A stretch of 64,000 nucleotides of DNA from Nocardia jinanensis (GTDB lineage Bacteria; Actinomycetota; Actinomycetes; Mycobacteriales; Mycobacteriaceae), in the NCBI RefSeq assembly GCF_014645735.1, contig NZ_BMMH01000001.1, positions 1-64,000 of the forward strand, given 5' to 3'. This document shows, in pieces, positions 1 to 9,215 of this stretch. Made by a program: the position numbers and the translations under genes. The notes under the pieces are model-generated. The model worked only from the letters and a program-made list of their open reading frames with translations. It had not been told where the DNA came from and did no database searches. Each line of letters opens with the position of its first letter. The stretch's first letter is position 1.

Positions 1-2286
1 GATCACCGCGGCCTCCGCCCGATACCGCGCCGCCAACTCAGCCGCGTCCGGCCCCGGATCCTGCCCGGGCGCACCGGCCGCGCCCTCCGACTCATACCGC
101 GCACCGGCCGATTCGGACTCCGGCAGCACCCGTGAACCAGCGGCAGGATCATCAGCGGTATCGGGATCTGCCTTCGGTGTATCACCCTCCTGTCCGATCC
201 CCCCGGGCTCCTCGGGAGACGCCTCCGGTGGTTTCGCCGCAGACTCCTCGGCCGCCTTCGCGGCGGCATCGGCCACTGTGGCACCGTCGCTTTCCGGCTC
301 GGGTTTCACAGCCGACGATTTCGGTGGTGCGCCGGACTCCTCGGCCGAAACCGGCCTCTCCGGATACGCCTGTGGTTTACCGGCCGGCTCCGGGGTCTTC
401 GGCGGCTTCCCGCCCTCGGATGCCTTGACCGGTGCCGTTTCCGGAGAGGTTCTGTTCACGACCGCCGCTTCGGCAGTCGCCTTCGTGCCGGACGCCTTGG
501 CGGGCGCATCGACAGGTTCCCGGACCACGACACCGTCCGCTTGCCGCGGTGCGGGCCGCTCCCCGGCCTTGCCTGCGGCTGCCGTCTCGTCGGCGCCGCT
601 CACCGCGCGCGTGGAACCGGTATCGGCTTGCCGCAGTGCGGCGTCGAAATCTTTGCCGGACGAGGTGTTCAGCTCTGATTCCGTCGCGCCGGAGGGTTTG
701 CCCGGCTTGTCGACGGATCCGTGTGCGGTCGTATCGAGGAGTCCGCGTTCCGCGCCGGGGACAGCGCCATGCGAGGTATTGCGCTCCGCGACGACCGGAC
801 TTGTGGGTTTGTCCGGTTTGAGGGCATCCGGTCGCGCAGGTGATTCATCGGCGGCGATCCGCTGGAGCAGACGGGCATGCAGCTCCCCGGCCGGTTGAGC
901 GTTTCGGCCATCCGTGAGCCGACCGGCGTCATCGACCGTTCGGAGAGGTTGAGAGCTGTTGCCACCCGGATACGCGCCTTGTCCGGCCCCGTCGCCGGTG
1001 TGGGCATCACGACCGGCCGATACCGCCGGCGCGGACTCGGCACCGGGCCCGAACGTATCCGTCTTCACGATAGTGACGTTGTCGGGCAGCACCAGCCCCT
1101 GGGGTTGCCAGTCGACCGAGTTGTACTGCTGGGCGCCGGGTTCCCGGAGCAGCCCGGACAGCAGTTCGTTGAGTTTCTGCTGGTGAGTCTTGGGTTGTGC
1201 GGTGGGGACGGCGGCCGGCAGCGGACCGCGTGCGTCGAGAGCATCCGTGAGTGGACGGCTGCTGTGCCCTGCGACCTGGGAGCCATGGGCGCCGAGCTCC
1301 GGACCGGTGGCAGCGGATTCGGGAGCCGGGGTGGGGGCGCGCAGACTTGCCAGGCTGTATCCTGCGGCGCCGAGGAAACCGCCTGTCACGGCGGGGAGGA
1401 GACTTTCGGTGAAAGCATCGAGGGTGAATTTCTCGCCCGACAGCGCGACCGCCGCCCCGGTGCCGAAAAGCCCGCCGACCAGGCCACCGACACCGCCGAT
1501 GAGCATCGCGCCCCCGACTTGGAAGACCACACGCCCGCCGGTGCCGGTGGCGCGTTCCGCGTGGGCAAGGGTACTCGGGATGACCCATCGGTCGCCGACC
1601 CATTTGCCCGCGGCCGCGCCGGCGGCGCCACCGACACCACCCGCGACCGTCGCGACCCAGACTTCCTTCCGGTTCACCTCGTCGCGCTGATCGTAGGCGA
1701 CCTGCTTCAATTGCACCGCCAGATTGATGCCGCCACCCTGCAGCACACCGACGAGTGCCGCCTTCCCGGCCAGTACCAGGGTGCCGCGTTGAGCGGCGGC
1801 CCGCGCGCTCACTCCGGCGAGGTATTCCAGGAGTTTGCGCGAGGCGATCCCCAGCGCCGTTCTGGTTCGCATCGTGGCGAGGTAGGCCTCGATCGCGCCA
1901 CCGGCGCCGAACATGATCGCGGCATGCGCCAATGTCCACGCCAGGATCACCGCGAATCCGATCACCGTCCACTTCTGCACCTCGAAGGCATTGGCGCCCT
2001 CGTACAGCTGCTCGGCTTCGCTGTCGAAGTGGTCGGCCTGACTACGAAATTTCTCGGCCAGGCCCCGATATTCTTGTTCGAGCCGGTCGCCTGCTCGGCC
2101 TCTGATGGCATGGAGTCGGCTGTCGGCCTTGATATCGAAGTACTCTGCCTGTGCGCGGCACCGCTCGGCGGTTTCCGAGCAGTGGTCGGCCCGGCGACGC
2201 ATGGAGTCTTCCCTCGCCTCGGGAAAATGCCCGGCGACGACCTCTATGACGGGAACGGGTAGCCATGGCGGCAATAGCAGAGACAA
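1..2286 (-). CDS. CpnT-like WXG100 toxin, N-terminal part (runs off window)
   Basis: The minus-strand frame stays open from a TTG at 2286 to base 1, 762 codons with no stop, so the protein continues beyond the window. The start region carries the LPPWL...FPEA pattern typical of the WXG100-like N-terminal domain of CpnT-type actinobacterial toxins. It is followed by a helical, charged segment (about residues 30-105), a hydrophobic segment (about 107-130), a Gly/Ala-rich second hydrophobic stretch (about 240-270), and from about residue 330 a long Ala/Pro/Glu/Lys-rich disordered linker. In this family the effector domain lies at the C-terminus, here unseen, so the toxic activity is unknown. TTG start (2286 or 2292) is chosen because the first ATG (2202) would cut off the conserved LPPWL segment. 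The WXG100 fusion and immunity-like genes lie upstream on the same strand. Coding status is seen; secretion by a type VII system is family knowledge. Confidence 0.75.
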   Translation of the reverse strand, partial: MSLLLPPWLPVPVIEVVAGHFPEAREDSMRRRADHCSETAERCRAQAEYFDIKADSRLHAIRGRAGDRLEQEYRGLAEKFRSQADHFDSEAEQLYEGANAFEVQKWTVIGFAVILAWTLAHAAIMFGAGGAIEAYLATMRTRTALGIASRKLLEYLAGVSARAAAQRGTLVLAGKAALVGVLQGGGINLAVQLKQVAYDQRDEVNRKEVWVATVAGGVGGAAGAAAGKWVGDRWVIPSTLAHAERATGTGGRVVFQVGGAMLIGGVGGLVGGLFGTGAAVALSGEKFTLDAFTESLLPAVTGGFLGAAGYSLASLRAPTPAPESAATGPELGAHGSQVAGHSSRPLTDALDARGPLPAAVPTAQPKTHQQKLNELLSGLLREPGAQQYNSVDWQPQGLVLPDNVTIVKTDTFGPGAESAPAVSAGRDAHTGDGAGQGAYPGGNSSQPLRTVDDAGRLTDGRNAQPAGELHARLLQRIAADESPARPDALKPDKPTSPVVAERNTSHGAVPGAERGLLDTTAHGSVDKPGKPSGATESELNTSSGKDFDAALRQADTGSTRAVSGADETAAAGKAGERPAPRQADGVVVREPVDAPAKASGTKATAEAAVVNRTSPETAPVKASEGGKPPKTPEPAGKPQAYPERPVSAEESGAPPKSSAVKPEPESDGATVADAAAKAAEESAAKPPEASPEEPGGIGQEGDTPKADPDTADDPAAGSRVLPESESAGARYESEGAAGAPGQDPGPDAAELAARYRAEAAVI

Positions 2287-2440
2287 TGTCAACTCTGCCC
2301 GTCAACCCACACCCGGCAAGGAAACCCTGTATTCGCTCGACGACTGATCTGGTCCAACTCCTGGACAATCGTAGGCAACTTCCCAGCATTGGAAACGTCA
2401 CTGACAGCGGTCCACAGCGACACCCTCCCGGATCCCCGGC

Positions 2441-4111
2441 TCAAAGCGTATGAGGCAGAGCTGTCCGCGCCATCTCCACCAGCAGCCGATGCAAGGCCTT
2501 CGCCGAGACAGGAGCGTCGTCGCGGTGCACTTCGACGGCAGCGAAACCCGCGGCCAATGCCCGACCGGCCGAAAACACGCCATTGTCGAAGCAGTAGTCA
2601 CCCAGTTCAGCGCGCCAGGACTTGTAACCACTGACGATGCGGCCCAGATTGTCGTTCTGAGCACCGCTGATACGTAGATATTCGGTGATCAGTGTGCGCT
2701 GTACCACGGCCCGGGCGCGCGCCCCGCCGCTCAGATCGAGTACATGGCCGAGTTCCCGCAGCATCGTCACATACATCGGCCGTTGCCGCAGTACAGTATC
2801 CGCGAAATCGGGTCCGGCCCGTTCGCGCCCGATGAGTATGCCGGGATCCGCGGCGGCGGCGCCACTCAAGACGATCCATGGTTCCGGAGGTTCCGATACG
2901 GCCGCCTCGGGCACCACAGCGGCCTCGTTTCGGTTCTCGACCAGAGATGGCGGCCCGCCGTCGGCGACCTGGATCCCGCACAGGATGATCGGGTACTTCG
3001 TGAGTACCACGTCGACGGCGTCGGCGATCTCCTGTGCGGTCTGTTCGGCGATACCCGCCGTTTCGAATCCGGCGATCTCGAGATCGTGCCGGGATGCCAT
3101 CTCATGCAGGATCGCCATGGCCTCGTCGCCGGTTTTCCGGCGCGCCCGCGCGGGCGCGGGCTCCCGGGCCGGGGTTCGTCCTCGCTCTTCACCCGGCTTG
3201 GCGGGGACCGGTGGGCGACCGGTGTTGGGCGGCGGAGACGCCCGCGGTGGTACCGGGTTCTCCTGAGGTGCGGCGGCCCCTGCCACACCCGGCCGGGGCA
3301 CGCCCGCCGGAGTCCGGCCCCACGGAGAGTCGGCAGCCGGACGGGCGGAATCGGCGCGGGCGGCGGGTATTTTCGGATCCGCCGGCGCTGTGGTGGTACC
3401 CGTTCCGGGGCCCTGGGATGCGGGCATTACGGGGGCCGCGGCGCCCGGAGCGGTGATCATGGGTTGCTGCGGATCACGATCCGGCTCGGAACTCGCGCCG
3501 AGGTCCGGAGAGCTCGAATCGGCGGAGTCCGACTGTTCCGGCGCAGATGGCTGCTGCTGGTCCGGTTCCGGCGCGGATTGCTGCTGTTCGGGCGGCCGTG
3601 ACCGGTCCGTGTCGGTGGTGGCCGGCGCCGTGTCATCGGTCGACGACGGCCCCGCGGCAGCTGCTGCCGCATTGCCGGGTGGACTGGTCGGCCCGGTGGC
3701 TTGCCGGGTGGCCTGGGCAGCCTGGTCCACATAGCGCGAGGTGGGATCCAGGGACGGATATGTCTGCATGATCGGATCCGCGCTCATCGTGCTGGCGGGA
3801 TCGGAGCTACCCACCTGCGTTCGGCCCGCTCCGTCCGCGTTCGCGAATGCGTCGGTGGTGGCGCGGATACCGGCACTGATCGCACGGACGCTGTCCACCA
3901 GGTTCTCGAAACCGGCCATGCCCTGTTCCGCGCTCGGCACGAAGCTTTCGGCGAAGGCGTTGCCGGGCTTGTCACCGCCCCAGCAATCGCCCTCGCGGGC
4001 CTGAGCCATCTTCAACTCGGCCACCAGCTGCGCCACTTCATCGGCGATCTCTTCCAACTCCGCCGCCGATGCGTGCATCTCATCGGGATCGAGCCACAGT
4101 GATTCGCTCAC
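2441..4111 (-). CDS. WXG100-domain protein with degenerate metallopeptidase-like C-terminus
   Basis: 556 aa. Residues 1-100 form a helical hairpin with a WGG turn at 44-46, as in WXG100 type VII secretion substrates. Residues 105-330 are a Pro/Ala/Gln/Ser-rich linker. The C-terminal 230 residues are folded-looking and carry RELGHVLD at 452-459, placed like the HExxH zinc site of toxin-associated metallopeptidases, but the first His is Arg. A conserved-looking block, W(R)AELGDYCFDNG...GRALAAGFAAVE, closes the protein. I infer a secreted protein built on the polymorphic-toxin plan whose peptidase fold may be inactive. It lies 154 bases upstream of the CpnT-like gene, same strand, and 175 bases downstream of the immunity-like gene, so the three probably form one toxin locus. 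Confidence 0.75.
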   Translation of the reverse strand: MSESLWLDPDEMHASAAELEEIADEVAQLVAELKMAQAREGDCWGGDKPGNAFAESFVPSAEQGMAGFENLVDSVRAISAGIRATTDAFANADGAGRTQVGSSDPASTMSADPIMQTYPSLDPTSRYVDQAAQATRQATGPTSPPGNAAAAAAGPSSTDDTAPATTDTDRSRPPEQQQSAPEPDQQQPSAPEQSDSADSSSPDLGASSEPDRDPQQPMITAPGAAAPVMPASQGPGTGTTTAPADPKIPAARADSARPAADSPWGRTPAGVPRPGVAGAAAPQENPVPPRASPPPNTGRPPVPAKPGEERGRTPAREPAPARARRKTGDEAMAILHEMASRHDLEIAGFETAGIAEQTAQEIADAVDVVLTKYPIILCGIQVADGGPPSLVENRNEAAVVPEAAVSEPPEPWIVLSGAAAADPGILIGRERAGPDFADTVLRQRPMYVTMLRELGHVLDLSGGARARAVVQRTLITEYLRISGAQNDNLGRIVSGYKSWRAELGDYCFDNGVFSAGRALAAGFAAVEVHRDDAPVSAKALHRLLVEMARTALPHTL

Positions 4112-4286
4112 ATCGACCCCCTCTCACCGAGGAATCGCCACGGGTCAGGCCCAGAATTCCTACAGTGTGCGCGAGATCGGGCCACACCGCATCACGTACT
4201 CTTCCTGGCACTGGCAATGCTGTCACCTGCGCAGAGACACGGTGCCCGCGCCGGAGTCGTTCATTCCCGAGTGGGCACCGCCGTGC

Positions 4287-5822
4287 TCACGCCCGAGCGT
4301 CCTGGCGTTCCCGATAACGCTGTTCGAAGCTCTTCACGAAAGTGGCCGGTGCCACCGATGACGACGAATGCTCCAGCACCCCGTCGTCGGCGATATAGAA
4401 AATGGCCCGGCCGATGGCGATTTCACCCTGCGGCACCGGCACGTACACCATCCAGCCGCAGGCGAACCGATCGGCCGTCAACTGGTCCAGCGGGTACCCG
4501 GTGGTATCCAGACCACGGCCTTCGATATAGCTGCACACCCGGAAAACAGCCTCTTGTTCCGGCATCCGCTGCGGCAGCACCGCCACAACCCCGGCGATGG
4601 AGAGCTGGTACATGGCCCCATCGATATCGAAACCGATCTCGTCGCCGAACAGACTCGTTACTGTCTCTCGCGTCACCACACCGACTTCGGCGGCCGATAC
4701 CAGCGCCGCCGCGGCCGCTCGCTGCTCCGCGCCCGGCGGGCGCGCGGCCAATCCCGCGAGCATGTCGATCACCGTGCTCGCCGTCCACACCCCGGGCACC
4801 GCGGTGGCACAATCGGCCGCGTCCGGCGACTCACCCCGATACCAGCGACCGGATTCCCACCAATACACGAACGACAGCAGCCCGGTCGACGCGCGCGGAT
4901 TCAGAACCGGGTCGGCAACCCAATCCGGCGCTCCCGCATAGACTTTCGGCATATCGGCGCCGTCGTTGTAGACAGCGTCCAGGTTGGGCGATTCCCATAC
5001 CCCACCCGACAACACCGCCCGGCCGCCGGGCAGCGAATACATTGTGGAGCCGCTGCGACGCGAGCTTTCGAACCATCCCATCGAGGGCAGCAATCGGGGG
5101 CCCAGATCGGATCGGACCGCTACGAACGCGGCCGAGATACATGCCCAGCGGGCCCACATCTGTGGAAAATCCGGGAATTGGTTCTCCGCCAGCACGGGCC
5201 ATACCTCGGCCGCGCGGTCGGCGCGGGCCTGCCGCGCCGCCTCCTGCGGAGTGCGCGACAGCCGATTCTCGTGCCGGACGTAGGCCGCCAACCATACCGG
5301 GAGCGTCTCGCGCGGATATTCCGCCAGATCCGCACGATAGGCGTCCGGCTCGAACAACTGTCCCTCCGGGAACGGCTCGTCACCGAAGTCGTAATCGACC
5401 TCCAGCTCCCCCTCGGAATTGAACCCCACCAACAGCCGCCACCACGGCTCACCGTCCAACTCGGCCACCAAGGCGCGATGTTCCCGCACCCGATTCAATA
5501 CCGGCACCGATGGCTCCCCCCGGGTCGACCGCTCCCCGTCGAAGTACACCACCTGGGCGACCCCGGTGGTAGCGGTCAGCGCGAATACGGCCTCCAGCCG
5601 CTGCCACCCGGACGGTCCCGCCTGCCCCAGCGAATCGGCGATCCGACGCGCCAGTGCCCGATCCGGGCTCCCCTCGACGAGATCTGCGGACCCATCGGCG
5701 GGGTCCGCGTACTCAGCAGGAGGATTCCCGGAATCGCCGCCCGGCCGGAGATCGAAATCGGCGGCCGGCGCTTCTTCACCCTTTCCGGCACCGTCCGGCA
5801 TTTCTTTGTTCTGATCGCTCAC
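4287..5822 (-). CDS. two-domain immunity-like protein (YezG-like plus YrhB-like)
   Basis: 511 aa, GTG start. Residues about 75-200 have the pattern of the DUF600/YezG antitoxin fold: a VVYFDG strand, RLLVGFNSEGELEVDYDFGDEPF, and a Leu/Trp-rich helix after it. The last 80 residues (FACGWMVYVPVP...GRAIFYIADDGVLEHSSSS) resemble the YrhB/Imm35 type immunity fold. The middle contains a Gly-rich segment with WESG and a helical region. Both end domains are known as immunity modules beside polymorphic toxins, and the gene is the first of three leftward genes with the WXG100 protein and the CpnT-like toxin, which supports an immunity role. The domain calls are by eye; which toxin it would neutralise is unknown. 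Confidence 0.65.
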   Translation of the reverse strand: MSDQNKEMPDGAGKGEEAPAADFDLRPGGDSGNPPAEYADPADGSADLVEGSPDRALARRIADSLGQAGPSGWQRLEAVFALTATTGVAQVVYFDGERSTRGEPSVPVLNRVREHRALVAELDGEPWWRLLVGFNSEGELEVDYDFGDEPFPEGQLFEPDAYRADLAEYPRETLPVWLAAYVRHENRLSRTPQEAARQARADRAAEVWPVLAENQFPDFPQMWARWACISAAFVAVRSDLGPRLLPSMGWFESSRRSGSTMYSLPGGRAVLSGGVWESPNLDAVYNDGADMPKVYAGAPDWVADPVLNPRASTGLLSFVYWWESGRWYRGESPDAADCATAVPGVWTASTVIDMLAGLAARPPGAEQRAAAAALVSAAEVGVVTRETVTSLFGDEIGFDIDGAMYQLSIAGVVAVLPQRMPEQEAVFRVCSYIEGRGLDTTGYPLDQLTADRFACGWMVYVPVPQGEIAIGRAIFYIADDGVLEHSSSSVAPATFVKSFEQRYRERQDARA

Positions 5823-6036
5823 TATCCGCTTTCGCCGGTCGCCCGCGTCGAGTCCTCCCGCACAGCCAACCTAGCCCTGCCGGACTCACAGCTCCCATGC
5901 GTGGGAACCTCGCTGGGCGACTGACCGACACCGGCCCGGCTCGACCGGCGGTCATCCGTCACTGCGCCCATCGGGGCGAGATATCTGTTCGAATGGCCCG
6001 ATGATGTATCGCATTTCGAAAGGAACCAAGACGTCG

Positions 6037-6546
6037 ATGAAGTGGCGGGTCGCGGGAACGGCCGGGGCCGCGATGGCATCCCTGGCGGTGATGATGATCC
6101 CGGCGGCGACCAGCGCGGCCGCGCCGGCCGCGTGCTCCGCGGAGACAGTGGACCTGAGCACCCGCGAACGGCCGTCCGACTCACCCGGCCAGAGCCGGCT
6201 GGAGATCGTCCTGACCAACACCTCCACGCAAAGCTGCGCGGTACAGGGATTCCCCGGCGCCGACCTGGTGGGACCAGAAGATCCGACCTTCGGCCCGACC
6301 TACCGGCTGCCCCGCCAGGAGGTGGGCTTCGCTCCGGCGACAGTGGAGCCGGGCGCCGCGGTGAGCAGCCTGCTCACCTACCTGCCGGGAGGCCCCGGCG
6401 GCTGGGTCCCGGCGACGATCGTCGTCACGCCGCCGGATACCACCACCCAACTGCAGGCGCCGTGGCCGGTGGGCGTGAGCGTGCAACGCCAGGACGGCGC
6501 CACTCACCCGGGCACCTACATCGGCCCGCTGCAACCCGCCTCCTGA
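6037..6546 (+). CDS. secreted DUF4232 protein
   Basis: 169 aa from ATG 6037, which follows an AAAGGA at 6017-6022; an upstream in-frame ATG at 6001 would put a charged 12-residue extension before the signal peptide and is less likely. Residues 1-30 are a Sec signal peptide ending in an Ala-rich cleavage region. The mature part has the DUF4232 pattern: CSAETV..., LTNTSTQSCAVQGFPG, two cysteines probably forming a disulfide, and a beta-rich domain. These are exported actinobacterial proteins of unknown role, often lipoproteins, but no lipobox is present here. Transcribed convergently with the small membrane gene and separated from it by a strong hairpin. Confidence 0.8.
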   Translation: MKWRVAGTAGAAMASLAVMMIPAATSAAAPAACSAETVDLSTRERPSDSPGQSRLEIVLTNTSTQSCAVQGFPGADLVGPEDPTFGPTYRLPRQEVGFAPATVEPGAAVSSLLTYLPGGPGGWVPATIVVTPPDTTTQLQAPWPVGVSVQRQDGATHPGTYIGPLQPAS

Positions 6547-6556
6547 ATCACCCGCT

Positions 6557-6592
6557 CCGCCGCCGCGCCGACCCCGGTCGGCGCGGCGGCGG
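6557..6592. terminator. bidirectional hairpin terminator between convergent genes
   Basis: Perfect 17-bp inverted repeat, CCGCCGCCGCGCCGACC at 6557-6573 and its exact complement at 6576-6592, with a 2-base centre. It begins 11 bases after the stop at 6546 and lies between convergent genes. No U-tract follows, which is common for high-GC actinobacterial terminators. Confidence 0.8.
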
Positions 6593-6614
6593 GGACGAGG
6601 TGGGATTCCCGAGA

Positions 6615-6839
6615 CTACCGGCGACCCTCACGGTCCCGGCGGGCAGCGGCTCCCCTACGGCGTAGTTCGGCCCGGTCCAGCCAGTTGTAGACCGCGTCGT
6701 ACCCGGCGACGCCGAGTGCGATCACACCCAGCAGGCCGGTTATCACGGTGGCCGGGATCAGGCCCAGCATTCTGCACAGTACGACCAGGACGACGAGCCC
6801 GATCCCGATCCCGAGGCTCCACTTCCCCAGACCGCTCAT
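6615..6839 (-). CDS. small two-helix membrane protein
   Basis: 74 aa, ATG 6839. Two hydrophobic helices (about residues 8-24 and 27-45, SLGIGIGLVVLVVL and VITGLLGVIALGVAGY) are followed by a short Arg-rich cytoplasmic tail (RAELRRRG...). Length and layout fit small actinobacterial membrane proteins of unknown role. The open frame extends upstream to 6962 but that part has shadow-like composition. No neighbour suggests a function. Confidence 0.6.
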   Translation of the reverse strand: MSGLGKWSLGIGIGLVVLVVLCRMLGLIPATVITGLLGVIALGVAGYDAVYNWLDRAELRRRGAAARRDREGRR

Positions 6840-6984
6840 ATCTTCGCCGACTCCCCGGGCAGGAGCGTCCAGCTCGCCGTGCCGATTTCCGGGCGTATGT
6901 ATTTCACCGATATCCGTTCGTCGAAGTACTGGGCGCGACAGCGCATAGGAGATACGCAGCATAGCCAGACCTGCGTCACAGCGA

Positions 6985-7400
6985 CGCTCGTCCGGCAGCG
7001 GATGCGTCTCCCGCCGACGAGGCCCTGACCATCAGGTCGCAGTGGGTCGGCGCCGGCCGCGAGCAGGATCGCGCATACGCTTCGGCTCGATTCAGCACCG
7101 CCCGGTGCAGCAGGTTCGCTCCCTCCGCGCCGACGGTGTTCGGCTCGGCACGGATAGTGAGCACCCGGGTCAGGCGCGCATCGTCGCGAGCCGTGATCGC
7201 GCATCGTCGAGGACCGCGCGCTCGCCATGGTGCGCTTCGACCCGTCTCGAAACCTCGATTGGACGGAGTCGACCACGGCTGCGTCTCGTCCAGCGCCCTG
7301 CCGGTGCGGAACGACAGCGCGAGCCATCGGCGCGCCCCGGTACTCCTCCGGTGGCAGCGGGTCCCGACGACCACGTAGTTGCGGACATTCCCGTGACCGC
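6985..7400 (-). pseudogene. frameshifted ankyrin-repeat-like remnant
   Basis: Reading the minus strand through three frames gives pieces that make sense only when joined: EVSRRVEAHHGERAVLDDAR in one frame, then GANLLHRAVLNRAEAYA in a second, then AILLAAGADPLRPDGQGLV in a third. The last two pieces together match an ankyrin repeat (NLLHRAV...LLAAGADP...DGQG). No single frame keeps the match, so I read a decayed gene with at least two frameshifts. Nothing else coding is seen between 6840 and 7640. Confidence 0.45.
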
Positions 7401-7647
7401 GTCATCCTTCGGGCAGCGAACACCTCGACTACTTGCACGTACGGAGCTATTCCGAGGCTAATGGCAAGTGCGCCGACGATGGAATATCCCGAGAGGCCGG
7501 ACCATGGGCCGCCGATAGTGCGTTGCGCACAGCCGGTGGCCGACATGATCCCGGGAGCCGATCGAATCGCTCGAATCCTCGGCTGGGCGATATCGCCGAC
7601 CGCCCAGGTACCCGCGCCCCGCCCGCGCCACCCCCAGGTTCGACCCG

Positions 7648-7726
7648 ATATTGTGCACTCTGCCCAAAGCAGTCCACCGATTGTGGCGCTTCGACATATT
7701 TCCCGTCCTCGAACGGCTGGCTAACC
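7648..7726 (+). promoter_or_regulatory. conserved upstream element, copy 1 (PucR 1)
   Basis: ATTGTGCACTC at 7650-7660, a CAAAG-like block, and GCTGGCTA at 7716-7723. The same two blocks stand at exactly the same spacing in the copy at 44161, and related sequence occurs upstream of the gene ending at 45523 and of the second PucR gene. The last block is placed like a -10 region (GGCTAACCT). About 150 bases upstream of PucR gene 1. Confidence 0.6.
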
Positions 7727-7875
7727 TCTTATCACACCGACTACGGAAGCTGAAGAGGTTTGTCCGGAACCGTTGAACATCTCGTGCTGGGCCGTAGCGG
7801 CTCCGGGGCGCCCGCCCCGGGGGTTCGGCCGTCACCGACCCACCCACCCTCACGTCCCGTGAAAGGCCATGCGCG

Positions 7876-9192
7876 ATGACCGCTTCCGCACTTCCACCGC
7901 GACACCGGCCCGGACCGCCGCCGGAGACGACGCCGACCCTGGTATCCACCATGGTTGTGGAGATCGGGGCGGGGTTACGCGCGCGGGAAGCGGAGATCTC
8001 CGAGGGAATGACTCGACGCATACTCCACGCGATCGACTACAGCCGCGCCGAGCCGCAGCTCTCGGACCTGCGTACCGCCAGCATCCACGCCAATATCTCG
8101 ACCATGGTCGAGATATTGGCCAACGATATCCCCGTAGCCCACCTGCAACCGCCGCTGGCGGCGGTCGAATCCGCGCGGCGGATGGCGCAACGCGAGATTC
8201 CGTCCAACTACCTCGTGCGCGCCTACCACATGGGCCAGAACACCATGATGCGGATCTGCTACGACGAGGTCGCGCAACGGAATCTGCCAACAGCGCTGGG
8301 ACTGGCCGTACTCCAACGGCTCACCGAGAACGTCTACGCCTATACCGACTGGATCATCGAGTACGTCCTCGAGACATATGAAACCGAACGTATGCGGTGG
8401 ATGAATGCCCGCGGCAATGTCCACTCTTCCACGGTGCACACACTGCTCTCCCCGAGAACGGGAGATCCGGCGGGTTTCGAGGCCGAGACCGGATACCGTC
8501 TCGACCAGGCTCATCTGGCGGTGATCCTGTGGTCCACGGGAACCGACGAGGTCGGCACCCTGGCCCTGCTGGATTCCGGCGCCCGGACGATGGCGCACAT
8601 CCTGCAGGCCGACGGCCCGCCCCTGGTGACGGCGATCGACCCGCGGACGATGTGGGTGTGGTTCCCGTTCGGCAGACGACCGGCGGTCGATGCCGACGCG
8701 CTGCGGGCGGACGCCGGGCTGACCGAGGGGGTACGACTGGCCGTCGGGCTCCCCGGGCGGGGCCTCGACGGCTTCCGCCGGTCACATCAGCAGGCCGCCG
8801 CCGCCTACTTCGTCGCCACACTGCCGGGTACGCCGTCGTCGGCACGCCCGGCGATCGGATTCGGCGACCCCGGTGTGGCGGTGGTATCGCTGCTGGCCAA
8901 GGATCTGGACTCGACCCGGCAATGGGTGCACGAGGTGCTCGGCGCACTTGCCGACGACACCGAGCAAGCTGCAACCCTGCGCGACACCCTGAGCACGTTC
9001 TACGAGACCGGTGAAAGCCATGTGCACACCGCACAACGGATGACACTGCATCGCAATACGGTCAAATACCGCATCACCAAGGCCGTCGACGCCACCCGCC
9101 GTACAGGGGCGGGGCAGGAGAAACTGGATATCGCACTGGCTCTTCGGATCTGCCGCTTTCTCGGACCGAGCGTGCTCCGGCCGCCGTCCTGA
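7876..9192 (+). CDS. PucR-family transcriptional regulator 1
   Basis: 438 aa. Cytoplasmic DNA-binding protein of the PucR/CdaR type. The N-terminal two thirds (about 20-170) form an all-helical region with the QREIPSNYLVRAYHMGQN block, the middle holds a GGDEF-derived-looking alpha/beta domain (about 190-330), and the C-terminus has the PucR helix-turn-helix with HTAQRMTLHRNTVKYRITKA at about 384-404. A close paralogue is encoded at 53905-55248; the two share the block order and the REIPSNYLVRAYHMGQN / RDVPSHSLVRAYHMGQN signature. It follows copy 1 of the four-copy upstream element and precedes a palindromic hairpin. Its target is unknown; autoregulation through the element is possible. Confidence 0.85.
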   Translation: MTASALPPRHRPGPPPETTPTLVSTMVVEIGAGLRAREAEISEGMTRRILHAIDYSRAEPQLSDLRTASIHANISTMVEILANDIPVAHLQPPLAAVESARRMAQREIPSNYLVRAYHMGQNTMMRICYDEVAQRNLPTALGLAVLQRLTENVYAYTDWIIEYVLETYETERMRWMNARGNVHSSTVHTLLSPRTGDPAGFEAETGYRLDQAHLAVILWSTGTDEVGTLALLDSGARTMAHILQADGPPLVTAIDPRTMWVWFPFGRRPAVDADALRADAGLTEGVRLAVGLPGRGLDGFRRSHQQAAAAYFVATLPGTPSSARPAIGFGDPGVAVVSLLAKDLDSTRQWVHEVLGALADDTEQAATLRDTLSTFYETGESHVHTAQRMTLHRNTVKYRITKAVDATRRTGAGQEKLDIALALRICRFLGPSVLRPPS

Positions 9193-9199
9193 CCGACAT

Positions 9200-9215
9200 C
9201 CGGCGAGCTCGCCGG
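9200..9215. terminator. palindromic hairpin after PucR 1
   Basis: CCGGCGAG/CTCGCCGG, an exact 16-base palindrome starting 8 bases after the stop of the PucR gene. It could fold into a short stem and act as a terminator. Confidence 0.4.

Noticed and set aside
877..2262. 461-codon plus-strand open frame
   Set aside because: It is the complement of the CpnT-like gene, has Gly/Arg-rich shadow composition and no domain.
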